Assembly (NCBI GenBank): GCA_949372595.1
Contig: CASIAN010000016.1
Location: forward strand, 1 to 64,000
DNA length: 64,000 nt
DNA from: CPC320 sp002336405
GTDB lineage: Bacteria > Pseudomonadota > Alphaproteobacteria > Rhodobacterales > Rhodobacteraceae
Reading direction: 5' to 3'
Part shown: piece by piece, positions 18,216 to 27,060 of the stretch
Position numbering within the stretch: position 1 is the first letter of the stretch
How the letters are laid out: every line of letters begins with the position of its first letter
Position numbers and translations under genes: made by a program
Notes under the pieces: generated by a model
The model's database searches: none
What the model was told of the DNA's origin: nothing
The model's input: only the letters and a program-made list of their open reading frames with translations

Positions 18216-19411
18216 TACTGCTGCGCCTGAATTGACCTAATTTTTATCGGATCCTATGACTTTGTATTCGTCGAGCGAGATGATCCGAAAGTTGTCGGTG
18301 ATTGTGTTGGTGAACTCTCGCCATTTGTCTGGCAGGGTTTTGCGAAAGAACCCTAAAATCGCTTCTGTGAATTGGTTGAATGTGGCGTAGTGGTGATTGT
18401 GGGTAACGCGTTTGTGCATGACGCCCCAGAGACGTTCGATTGGGTTTAGATGCGGCGCATATGGCGGCAGGAAGTGTAACTTGACCCGCCGTTCTGAGCT
18501 CTCCAACCATGGTTGTAATATTTTGGCGTGATGGTAGCGCGCATTATCGAGAAAGACGTGAATAAGCTTCCTAGCTGGGTTCTTGGCTTCCAGCTTTTCT
18601 AGCATTTGCCGCGTTGTCTGGGCATTAATCTTTTCGCCCTCGACAAAAGTGAACTGAAAAGTTTCGAGATCAAGCGCGCCCTGAATGTTCAACCGCTTGC
18701 GACCTGATGTCGCTTTAATGGCGGTTTTTTGGGTCTTGGGGAACCAGCCATGAGCCGGGCGGCTTTGGTGCTCTGGGTGTACAGCATCTGAGAAGACAAT
18801 CATCTCATCCGCTCCCAGCCCCATCATCAGGGTCTCATACTTGGCGATAAAGGCTGCTTGCTTGGCCTCGTCGGCCTGTGCCGGCAAAGTCCGAGGCTTC
18901 TTGTAAACGAAGCCTAAACGACGCATCAGCTTGGCGGCTCCAGCGGAGCTGTAGCTTTGGCCATGCTCAGCGAGAATATAGGCGCAAACCTCATCGGCGT
19001 TTCGAGCGGAATGCTCCGTGAAATGCGCTTGTGTGGCCCGTTCTTGTTCCAAAGACAGGTAGCCCTGACGCTGGCTGTAATCCTTCAACCCGAAAAACGA
19101 CAGACCCATACCTGCAAAGGCAAAACGCCATTCCGTCAACACTGTGGAACCGATGTCCAGTATCTCGCAGATGGTCTTGGCATTGTAACCCGCATCCAAT
19201 AATAAAAACGCCCGTGCACGCTTCCACACAAGAGCATCGACCTTGCGCCGACGGCAAATGGCCTGAAGTGCAGATCGCTGGTCTTCGGTAAGGGTCACTG
19301 ATTTTGTTTGCTTGTCCATGATGCCATCATGCAGGATATCACAAGAAAAGCTGTGCGACCAAGTGACTCAGAAGAACATGTGAAATTCAGGTCAATTCAG
19401 GCGGACGAGTA
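18216..19411 (-). mobile_element. IS630-family insertion sequence, complete
   Basis: 1196 bases bounded by imperfect 23-bp terminal inverted repeats: left 18216-18238 (TACTGCTGCGCCTGAATTGA and so on) and right 19389-19411, matching at 20 of 23 positions, including the block CGCCTGAATTGACCT. A TA dinucleotide lies outside each end (18214-18215 and 19412-19413), the normal IS630 target duplication. One transposase gene fills it. Beyond the TA, both flanks carry the same 361-bp dctQ segment, which is not normal for the family. The right flank also has a 13-bp tandem repeat (19412-19424 and 19425-19437). Confidence 0.9.
18237..19319 (-). CDS. IS630-family transposase
   Basis: 360 residues, full length and uninterrupted. 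The N-terminal half is a helix-turn-helix region (LTEDQRSALQAICRRRKVDA, CEILDIGSTVLTEWRFA) with a winged-helix part around KLMRRLGFVYKKPRTLP. The catalytic DDE core shows VFSDAVHPEHQSR (first Asp), HVFLDNARYHHAK (second Asp) and HLNPIERLWGVMHK (Glu), with correct spacing. The element is therefore probably still able to move. It is transcribed against the host dctQ gene; the stop codon lies almost inside the left terminal repeat. Confidence 0.92.
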   Translation of the reverse strand: MDKQTKSVTLTEDQRSALQAICRRRKVDALVWKRARAFLLLDAGYNAKTICEILDIGSTVLTEWRFAFAGMGLSFFGLKDYSQRQGYLSLEQERATQAHFTEHSARNADEVCAYILAEHGQSYSSAGAAKLMRRLGFVYKKPRTLPAQADEAKQAAFIAKYETLMMGLGADEMIVFSDAVHPEHQSRPAHGWFPKTQKTAIKATSGRKRLNIQGALDLETFQFTFVEGEKINAQTTRQMLEKLEAKNPARKLIHVFLDNARYHHAKILQPWLESSERRVKLHFLPPYAPHLNPIERLWGVMHKRVTHNHHYATFNQFTEAILGFFRKTLPDKWREFTNTITDNFRIISLDEYKVIGSDKN

Positions 19412-19424
19412 TAAATTGTTTAAT

Positions 19425-19785
19425 TAAATTGTTTAATATTTCTTTGGGTGGGGCGGATGAACTGTCTGGCTACGGTTTTGGCGTCGCCACCACATTTGCG
19501 CTGTCTTTTGCCCTCCTTGAACGGGCGCATATCCGGGTCGATGCTCTGATTGCGGTTCTGCCGAAACGGCTGCATGTAGCAATCAATTTTCTTGGATTGT
19601 GGCTCTTAATTGGCTTTGCTTTCATCCTCACCGCGATGGTCTGGAGCATGGTAGCAGACACCTTAACCCATGGATCACGTTCCATCACGCCCATGCGGGT
19701 GCCGTTGATGATCCCACAACTGCCATGGTTATTTGGCTGGGTGTTTTTTGTCTTCACCGGGATGCTGATTACTCTGGTCTCGCTG
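19425..19785 (+). repeat. 361-bp direct repeat, right copy
   Basis: Identical to 17852-18212. It is preceded by an extra 13-base copy of its own first bases (TAAATTGTTTAAT at 19412-19424) that touches the IS630 right end, and it runs into the true remainder of dctQ at 19786. A start inside it could in principle give a truncated DctQ from 19429 to 19875. Confidence 0.9.
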
Positions 19786-19878
19786 CAACGACTGTGGCGG
19801 CGTGACCGCGATGGTGTGCAGGCATTAATTGGCGTCAAATCAATTGATGAACAAATCAAAGATGAAAGCGTTTAGAAC

Positions 19879-21159
19879 ATGCTGACAAAACGCTCTTTAT
19901 TCTCCTCGGTCTCATTGGTCTTGCGGTTCCTATTGCCACCTCTCTGGGTTGGCTGGGTTTAATTCTGCAACATTTCGACAGTCCGATGCCACTTTATCGC
20001 GCCATGTCCGATATGGCGTGGCAAACCAGCACGGATTTCTTGCTTGTTGCAATACCAATGTTTATTTTGCTCGGCGAAATTTTGCTGCGCACAGGCATAA
20101 CCGAATGAATGTATGACGGGATCGTCAAATGACTGGGCTGGCTGCCGGGTGGGTTGATGCATTCCAATATTGGGTCCTCAGCCCTGTTTGCGGCGACCTC
20201 AGGGTCCTCAGTTGCGACCGCCGCAACGATCAGAACTGTGGCCGTGCCACAGATAGCGAAACGCGGCTATAATGAACTACTGTTTTTGGGTACGATTGCT
20301 GCCGGCGGCACGTTGGGAATTCTCATTCCACCCTCGATCAATCTGATTCTTTATGGGTTGCTGACCAACACCTCGGTGCCAGAGCTTTATCTGGCAGGGT
20401 TTATCCCCGGCCTACTATTGGCGGGATTGTTTATGGGGACCGTTGTTATTCTTTGCCTGATAAACCGGCTTGGGGTGGTGAGCGCCTGCGTTATACGTGG
20501 GGTGCACGGATGCGGGCGCTTCCCGCGCCAATCCCATCACTGGGAATTTTTCTTGCCGTCGTCGGGTCGATTTATGCAGGTCTGGCCACGCCGACTGAAG
20601 CGGCCTCGCTTGGGGTTGTTGCCGTATTGGCGCTTGCAGCGACAAATGGCATGCTCACCCTTGATATGTTGCGCCAAGCGATTGAGGGGACCATGCGCAC
20701 CACCGCAGTGATCAGGTTGATCATAATCGCCGCGGTTTTTCTAAACTTTGTACTGTCGATCATTGGGTTGACACAGGCAGTGGCCGATTTCGGCACCGGA
20801 CTGGGCTGAACACCGATGCAGACCATGCTGATGATCGTCTTGGTGCTAATCCTCGTCGGATGTTTTATGGAGACCCTATCGATGTTGCTAACCACGGCGC
20901 CGTTGATCACACCGATCGTCATTGCGCTCGGGTTTGATCCAGTTTGGTTTGGCATCTTGCTGATGGTTCTGCTTGAAACTGCGTTAAACACCCCACCGAT
21001 CGGTATCAACCTGTATGTGGTTCAGGGGGTGCGCCGACGCGGAGAGATGACAGATGTGATGAAAGGGGCCCACCGTTTGTGGCAAAGATGTTTATCATGC
21101 TGGCCTTGTTACTTTGGGCACCAGGACTTGCGCTCTGGCTACCGTCTCTATTTTACTGA
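19879..21159 (+). pseudogene. dctM: TRAP large permease DctM, broken
   Basis: The coding trace runs from DKTLFILLGLIGLAVPIATS, through FLLVAIPMFILLGEILLRTG, to the C-terminal LLWAPGLALWLPSLFY at 21159, a whole DctM of about 425 residues with many hydrophobic segments. Damage: the ATG at 19879 is out of frame with the first helix; in-frame TGA codons at 20106-20108 and 20130-20132 (Arg and Trp expected); a frameshift near 20455; another TGA near 20807 (Trp expected); and a frameshift near 21067. Several lesions are Trp or Arg codons turned to TGA, consistent with relaxed selection rather than sequencing noise. Together with DctP and DctQ the whole TRAP transporter is dead. Confidence 0.88.
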
Positions 21160-21222
21160 AACAAGCAAACTCAATTGTAAAAACAGCGTAGCTTGTTTAG
21201 CTGCGCACACAGGAGGCGTAAT

Positions 21223-24200
21223 ATGTGGCAGTTTTGGGTGGATCGTGGGGGCACATTTACCGATATCGTCGGGCGCACCCCTCAGGGTGAGTTGAAGACG
21301 CACAAGCTGTTGTCTGAAAACCCTGAGCGCTATGAAGATGCGGCAGTTCAGGGCATCCGAGAGTTACTGAAATTACCCGTCGGGACGCCCATACCCAAGG
21401 CGACGATCGAGGCCGTTAAAATGGGCACAACTGTAGCCACCAATGCGCTGCTCGAACGCAAGGGGGACCGCACATTGTTGCTGATCACCCAAGGCCTCGG
21501 CGATCTATTGCGCATCGGCTATCAGAACCGTCCCAAATTATTCGAACTCAACATCATACTGCCAGAATTGCTGTATGAGCAGGCATTGGAAGTAACCGAA
21601 CGCATCGCCAGTGACGGCGAGGTGCTAACGCCGCTCGACGAAGTTCAGGTGCTGCAAAGTCTGAAAACAGCATTTCAGGACGGATTTAGATCTGTCGCTG
21701 TGGCTTTTATGCATGGCTATAAGTTTCATGACCACGAACTACGGGTTGGGCAGTTGGCCCGTCAAGTGGGGTTTGACCAAGTATCTCTGAGCCATCAAGC
21801 CAGCCCGTTGGTCAAGCTGGTGTCGCGCGGCGATACTGCGGTGGTGGATGCCTATCTTTCGCCGCTGCTGCGGCGCTATGTCAAACAGGTGCAGCAGGCT
21901 TTGGGAGATGAAAATAAACTCATGTTCATGCAATCCAATGGTGGATTGACAGACGCTAAACTCTTTCAGGGCAAAGATGCAATATTGTCAGGCCCTGCGG
22001 GCGGGGTCGTCGGCATGACAAAAACCGCAAACCAAATCGGCTATGACAAGCTGATCGGCTTTGATATGGGTGGCACCTCAACAGATGTTTGCCATTTTGC
22101 CGGCGATTATGAACGCTCATTCGAGACCGAAGTCGCCGGTGTCCGGATGCGGGCCCCGATGATGAATATCCACACGGTGGCAGCCGGTGGTGGATCAATT
22201 CTCGGTTTTCGCGATGGTCGCTTGCAGGTGGGCCCCGAAAGCGCCGGTGCGAACCCCGGTCCAGCCAGTTACCGGCGGGGCGGACCATTAACGGTAACCG
22301 ATTGCAACGTCTTGCTCGGCAAACTTCAACCAGATCAATTTCCCAATGTTTTTGGCCCCGGTGGGGACGCACCGCTGGATGCTAATATTGTACGACAGAA
22401 ATTTTTAACGCTGGCGCGGAAGGTGGCAGCCAAGACCGGTGACCCAGAAATGCCTCCGGAACAATTGGCGCAGGGATTCTTGCGTATCGCGGTTGAAAAC
22501 ATGTCCAATGCGATCAAAAAAATCTCGGTCCAGCGGGGCTATGATGTCACCCGCTACACGATGAATTGTTTTGGTGGCGCAGGCGGGCAGCACGCTTGCT
22601 TGGTTGCTGATGTGCTGGGTATCGAGACGGTTTTCATTCATCCATTTGCGGGCGTTTTATCAGCCTTCGGGATGGGCCTAGCAGATGTGCGAGCCATCAA
22701 AGAGCACCAGTTCGAACAAGATGTGTCACACATCGCTGCCGCTGAAGCCGTCTTGGCCGATTTAGACCATCAGACTAGGGCACAGGTCCACGAGCAAGGT
22801 ATTCCCGACGCTCAAATTTCGCTGGTGCGCAGCGCCCATATCCGAACCGACGGATCCCACCAATCGCTGCCAGTCGCCTTTGGCTCTGAGGCGGAAATGC
22901 GGGCCGGATTTGACGCCGCACACCAACAGCGGTTTGGCTTTATCCCCTCCTATCAACGGTTGATCATTGAACTGTTAACATCCGAGGCGGTCGGCGCCAC
23001 GGGCGAGGCCGCGCAGGTCGGCGATCAGGTAACGCAAATTGATACTGAAATGCGCCCCGTCACGATGTACTCTGATGGCGATTGGAAAGATGTACCGCTG
23101 ATTAACCGCCTGTCAATGAGACACGGCGATACTGTCAACGGCCCAGCGATCCTGTTTGAGCCCACTGGTACCAACATCGTTGAGCACGGATGGCAAGCAG
23201 AAGTTGTCTCAGGCGCCAATCTTATACTGCGGCGGATTGTACCACTGGCACGCGAGAACGCCATCGGAACCCGGGTTGATCCAGTGATGCTTGAGGTGTT
23301 TAACAATTTGTTCATGTCGATTGCCGAACAAATGGGTGCAACCCTTGAAAACACCGCCTATTCAGTGAACATTAAAGAACGCCTCGACTTTTCCTGCGCA
23401 CTTTTTACACCACAGGGCGATCTGGTGGCCAATGCGCCTCATGTGCCCGTACATCTGGGTTCAATGAGTGAGAGCGTGCGAAAAATTCTCAAACAGAATC
23501 AGGGACGCATCCGCTCAGGTGATGTTTTCATGATGAACAATCCCTTCAACGGCGGCACTCACCTGCCCGATGTGACCGTGATCACACCAGTTTTTGATCC
23601 AGATGGCGGGCAGATTATCTTTGTCGTCGCATCGCGCGGACATCATGCTGACATCGGAGGCAAAACGCCTGGCTCTGCCCCCCCTGACAGCCGTCATATT
23701 GATGAGGAAGGGGTGCTGATTGAGAATTTTTTGTTGGTTAAGCAGGGGCAATTACAGGCGGATAAGACCCGGGCGCTGCTGGCCTCTGGCCCGTATCCGT
23801 GCCGTAATATCGACCAAAATATGGCAGATCTTTCGGCACAGATTGCTGCCAACGCAACCGGTGCCGCAGAGCTTTCAAAGGTGGTTTCCCAATATAGCTT
23901 GGATGTAGTGCACGCCTATATGAAGCATGTGCAGGACAATGCCGAAGAGAGTGTAAGACGGGTTATAGCGGTCCTAAAAGACAGCCATTTTACCTATCCT
24001 CTAGACAGTGGTGCGCAGATAAAAGTTCAGATTTCAGTCGACAAAAAAGCGCGTAGCGCGTTGATTGATTTCACAGGAACCTCACCACAGGACCCGCTGA
24101 ACTACAATGCGCCGCTGGCCGTGTGCCGGGCCGTGGTGCTTTATGTTTTTCGCACGCTGGTTGGCTCAGATATCCCAATGAACGAAGGGTGTATGAAACC

Positions 24201-24807
24201 CATTGAGCTGTTGGTTTCAAAGGGCTCAATGATCCATCCCGCTTATCCCGCTGCGGTGATATCGGGCAATACTGAGGTCAGTCAGGCGGTTGCTGACACA
24301 TTGTTTGGCGCTTTGGGGGTTCTGGCTGGATCTCAGGGCACGATGAATAACTTCGTCTATGGCAACGAAACCTATCAAAATTATGAAACCATTTGTGGGG
24401 GCACAGGGGCTGGCGACGGCTTTAACGGGGCGAGTGCCGTGCACAGCCATATGACCAATACCCGCATGACTGATCCCGAAGTGCTTGAGAACCGCTTTCC
24501 AGTTCGGCTAGAGGAATTTTCAATTCGGAAAGGATCTGGGGGACAAGGCGCGTTTGTGGGCGGCGATGGCATTGTCCGTAAATTGCGATTTCTAACCGAG
24601 ATGACTGCGACTGTTTTGACCTCCCATCGCAAAACTGCGCCCTTTGGGGCTGCGGGGGGGGCTGCGGGAAAACGCGGCGAAAATGCGGTCATTCGAACCG
24701 ATGGGACCAGAGTGCCCTTAGGTGGCAATGCCCAGGTCACAATGGGAGTTGGAGATATTTTCGTACTCAAATCCCCCGGTGGTGGCGGCTTTGGAGACCC
24801 TGTATGA
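21223..24807 (+). CDS. 5-oxoprolinase-type HyuA-HyuB fusion (ATP-dependent)
   Basis: 1194 residues. The ATG at 21223 is preceded by AGGAGG at 21211-21216 and starts MWQFWVDRGGTFTDIVGR, the classic hydantoinase A/oxoprolinase N-terminus; an upstream TTG at 21193 in the same frame is not needed. The HyuA part (about 1-680) includes GTTVATNALLERKGDRTLL, GPAGGVVGM and GFDMGGTSTDVC (ATP-binding fold). The HyuB part (about 685-1194) includes NIKERLDFSCALF, MNNPFNGGTHLPD and the terminal GGGGFGDPV. This single-chain form is that of 5-oxoprolinase, which hydrolyses 5-oxoproline to glutamate with ATP in the cytoplasm. The D-glutamate cyclase-like gene at the other end of the dead TRAP operon makes 5-oxoproline stereoisomers plausible substrates (inference). 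The frame is intact. Confidence 0.9.
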   Translation: MWQFWVDRGGTFTDIVGRTPQGELKTHKLLSENPERYEDAAVQGIRELLKLPVGTPIPKATIEAVKMGTTVATNALLERKGDRTLLLITQGLGDLLRIGYQNRPKLFELNIILPELLYEQALEVTERIASDGEVLTPLDEVQVLQSLKTAFQDGFRSVAVAFMHGYKFHDHELRVGQLARQVGFDQVSLSHQASPLVKLVSRGDTAVVDAYLSPLLRRYVKQVQQALGDENKLMFMQSNGGLTDAKLFQGKDAILSGPAGGVVGMTKTANQIGYDKLIGFDMGGTSTDVCHFAGDYERSFETEVAGVRMRAPMMNIHTVAAGGGSILGFRDGRLQVGPESAGANPGPASYRRGGPLTVTDCNVLLGKLQPDQFPNVFGPGGDAPLDANIVRQKFLTLARKVAAKTGDPEMPPEQLAQGFLRIAVENMSNAIKKISVQRGYDVTRYTMNCFGGAGGQHACLVADVLGIETVFIHPFAGVLSAFGMGLADVRAIKEHQFEQDVSHIAAAEAVLADLDHQTRAQVHEQGIPDAQISLVRSAHIRTDGSHQSLPVAFGSEAEMRAGFDAAHQQRFGFIPSYQRLIIELLTSEAVGATGEAAQVGDQVTQIDTEMRPVTMYSDGDWKDVPLINRLSMRHGDTVNGPAILFEPTGTNIVEHGWQAEVVSGANLILRRIVPLARENAIGTRVDPVMLEVFNNLFMSIAEQMGATLENTAYSVNIKERLDFSCALFTPQGDLVANAPHVPVHLGSMSESVRKILKQNQGRIRSGDVFMMNNPFNGGTHLPDVTVITPVFDPDGGQIIFVVASRGHHADIGGKTPGSAPPDSRHIDEEGVLIENFLLVKQGQLQADKTRALLASGPYPCRNIDQNMADLSAQIAANATGAAELSKVVSQYSLDVVHAYMKHVQDNAEESVRRVIAVLKDSHFTYPLDSGAQIKVQISVDKKARSALIDFTGTSPQDPLNYNAPLAVCRAVVLYVFRTLVGSDIPMNEGCMKPIELLVSKGSMIHPAYPAAVISGNTEVSQAVADTLFGALGVLAGSQGTMNNFVYGNETYQNYETICGGTGAGDGFNGASAVHSHMTNTRMTDPEVLENRFPVRLEEFSIRKGSGGQGAFVGGDGIVRKLRFLTEMTATVLTSHRKTAPFGAAGGAAGKRGENAVIRTDGTRVPLGGNAQVTMGVGDIFVLKSPGGGGFGDPV

Positions 24808-25185
24808 CGCCGACGTTTATGGCCACAACTCGAGCACTTTGATAGTGGGTGACGCACCACCTTGGCGGCACCCTAAATGTTGGTCAAATCAGCCAGTCGT
24901 ACGGGGTAAGAAGATTTTTTTAGGCTCGTGCCGCCTATTGGTGGGGCCTGTTTGAAAGTCTGCTGCCAAATTCAACACCTGCGACCCTGCCAGCTGCGCC
25001 TTGGGCTACATGTCAACCCATTGCAGTAATCAGGTCGCAGATCAGTGGCGCAAATAACATTTGAGGACAAATGAAAAAAGGTTTTGCACCCTGCGTCCAT
25101 CAAAGGTCATGGCGGACCTGAACCGTTGCAACAACTCGGTGTTGTGAAAGGCCGTTAAAGCTTTGCCTTGGCATGTATGGGTCCG
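24808..25185. other. intergenic region, no recognisable gene
   Basis: About 380 bases between two convergent genes (oxoprolinase on plus, MttB-like on minus). Short open frames on both strands resemble no family I know. No U-tailed hairpin stands out. It may contain old gene debris. Confidence 0.4.
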
Positions 25186-26757
25186 TCAAAAATCAGTTGC
25201 AACGCCACCTTCGCTTTTTCGCCTTGCAACAAATGCATCAAGTTCTTCACGAATAGCAAGATCCATGGGAGGGGTTTGGAAATCTCTCAAAATTTGTTTC
25301 CAAATCCGATGTGCGCGCTCAACTGTCATAACACTTCCTCGATCTTCCCAGTTTTCAAAATTCGACCAATCAGATAAAAATGGGCTGTAAAATGCCGTCT
25401 CATAGCGGTCTTGTGTGTGCTGTGTCCCAAAGAAATGCCCACCTTGGCCAACCTCGGCAATCGTGTCAAACGCCAGCTCACTTTCACCATAGTTCACGGG
25501 TTGCATATATTTGATCATTTGCTGCAATTGCTCGCAATCCATGACCAATTTCTCATACGAGGCGCAGAGCCCACCTTCCAGCCAACCCGCCGCATGATAC
25601 ACCATATGCGTACCAGAAGTGATGGCAGCAGATAACGAGTTCGCGCTTTCCCAAGTCGCTTGATTGTCAGGCGCATTCGACACACAGGTATTCGAGGCCC
25701 GCAAAGGCAACCTGTAAAAACGGGCCATTTGCCCGGTCATTTGGGTTGCGCGCATATATTCAGGCGTTCCAAAAGCTGGCGCACCGGTTTTCATATCGAC
25801 GTTAGAGCTGAACGTACCAATTGCGCAGGGGCAACCGGGATTGATTATTTGGATCAGAACAACGGCGCATAGCGCCTCTGCAATGGACTGCGCCACGGTA
25901 CCCGCCAAAGTTATGGGTGACATCGCCCCCGCCAACGTAAATGGTGTAACAACTGTCGGCTGCCCGCAGCGTGACAAACGCATCAGCCCATCCAACATGG
26001 GGAAATCATGTTTAAGCGGCGAGGTGGAATTTATGTTGGTGAACATGCGTGGCGTCTGTGCAAATTGTTGTTCGCTCAAGCCGCCGGCAATGCGTACCAT
26101 TTCCATAACGTCATCAACGCGCCCTGCCCCCAGTGAATAAGCATGAACCACTTTGTCGCTTAGCGTCAGGTGGTCGTGCAGACAATCCAGATGGCGCACC
26201 GACGCATGGCTGTCTACAGGTTCTACGGGATAACCGCCTATAAAATGAATGCAATTAAAATATTGCGATAACTTCACCAAGTCTCGGTGGCTTTGCCTGT
26301 CACCGGGCCGTCTGCCACGTTCCAAATCTGCGCAGTTGGGCGGGGACGCAATGGACCCGAACACCATGTGTTGGCCACCGATGATAATCTGGCGGTCAAG
26401 GTTGCGCGGAGTGATTGAAAATTTTTCAGGTGCGTGGGCTAGCTTGTCCATAACCAAGGTGCGATCCATCTTGACCAACGCCCCATTAGGTGTCTCGTTC
26501 GATATCGTGCAGCCGGCTTGTCGCAGAGTATCGACCGCTTCCAGGTTGAGAAACTCAACACCAACTTCTTCAAGAATGCGCATGGCGGTATGATGAATTG
26601 CGGCAACCCCTTCAGGCGGCAATGGCGCGATTGGGGTGTCTGTATTCTTGGGGATTTGCCATGCGATTTGCTGCAAGCCCACCGCATTTGCACGCTTATT
26701 GCCTTTACGCCCCCCTGACCCTCGCCTTGCGCGACTTGGTTTATTATCCGACTGCAC
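25186..26757 (-). CDS. MttB-family (trimethylamine methyltransferase-like) protein
   Basis: 523 residues matching the MTTB family: IHHTAMRILEEVGVEFLN near the N-terminus, FVPR-like NLDRQIIIGGQH, then GGYPVEPVD, TPFTLAGAMSPITLAGTVAQ and FGTPEYMRATQMTGQMARFY. The archaeal enzyme uses pyrrolysine encoded by an in-frame amber codon; here the frame is uninterrupted, so this is the non-pyrrolysine type. Members of that group act on quaternary amines such as glycine betaine, proline betaine or carnitine and pass the methyl to a corrinoid protein. No corrinoid protein or reactivase lies nearby. The basic start (KPSRARRGSGGRKGNKRA) is typical of Roseobacter homologues. It is downstream of the amino acid ABC operon on the same strand, 303 bases away. 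Confidence 0.85.
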   Translation of the reverse strand: MQSDNKPSRARRGSGGRKGNKRANAVGLQQIAWQIPKNTDTPIAPLPPEGVAAIHHTAMRILEEVGVEFLNLEAVDTLRQAGCTISNETPNGALVKMDRTLVMDKLAHAPEKFSITPRNLDRQIIIGGQHMVFGSIASPPNCADLERGRRPGDRQSHRDLVKLSQYFNCIHFIGGYPVEPVDSHASVRHLDCLHDHLTLSDKVVHAYSLGAGRVDDVMEMVRIAGGLSEQQFAQTPRMFTNINSTSPLKHDFPMLDGLMRLSRCGQPTVVTPFTLAGAMSPITLAGTVAQSIAEALCAVVLIQIINPGCPCAIGTFSSNVDMKTGAPAFGTPEYMRATQMTGQMARFYRLPLRASNTCVSNAPDNQATWESANSLSAAITSGTHMVYHAAGWLEGGLCASYEKLVMDCEQLQQMIKYMQPVNYGESELAFDTIAEVGQGGHFFGTQHTQDRYETAFYSPFLSDWSNFENWEDRGSVMTVERAHRIWKQILRDFQTPPMDLAIREELDAFVARRKSEGGVATDF

Positions 26758-27060
26758 GTTGGTGACCCCTTATTTATTTTTATTGGGAATTAGAGGTTGG
26801 AGTTGATAAGTTTTATAGCGATAATGTCGGCAGGCATTACGATGGCTTGCGGTAATAAACCCATTTTTTCAACATACTCACCGTCTACATGTTCTGCGTC
26901 TGATGCGGTCTGTCAACTTATTTATGCCGCTTTCCGTCGCAAGGCCGCAAACCGGATCCAGCAGTTCAGTGGCGCACATTTTCGCATTCCGACGCCCCGC
27001 ACCGGTGCCTTTGGGCGGTTGCCGACGGCCCATAACTGAGACGCATGGTAAAGACAGAAA
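26758..27060. other. intergenic region between MttB-like gene and ABC ATPase
   Basis: 303 bases. No recognisable gene or clear terminator. It must contain the ribosome binding site, and possibly a promoter, for the MttB-like gene on the minus strand. Confidence 0.4.

Larger units (their letters stand above)
17741..19875 (+). pseudogene. dctQ: TRAP small permease DctQ, frameshifted and disrupted by IS630
   Basis: The N-terminal part (RKLSLWMTWFGGALIVLSAF, then LVTLEIF) shifts frame at a run of T near 17842-17849, after which the coding trace continues as LRKLFNISLGGADELSGYGF and on to FTGMLITLVSL at 18212. There the gene is interrupted by an IS630 element. After the element the segment from KLFNISLGG to LVSL is repeated exactly, and the remaining C-terminus (QRLWRRDRDGVQALIGVK) follows to a stop at 19873-19875. 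An earlier frame change separates the ATG at 17741 from the first transmembrane helix. The original protein would be a four-helix membrane subunit joining DctP to DctM. Confidence 0.85.

Noticed and set aside
24808..25185. Possible gene remnant between the oxoprolinase and MttB-like genes
   Set aside because: Short frames such as one with HGGPEPLQQLG vaguely recall oxidoreductases, but the match is too short to support a call.
25186..26757. Pyrrolysine-containing methyltransferase
   Set aside because: The frame has no in-frame amber codon, so it is the non-pyrrolysine subgroup.
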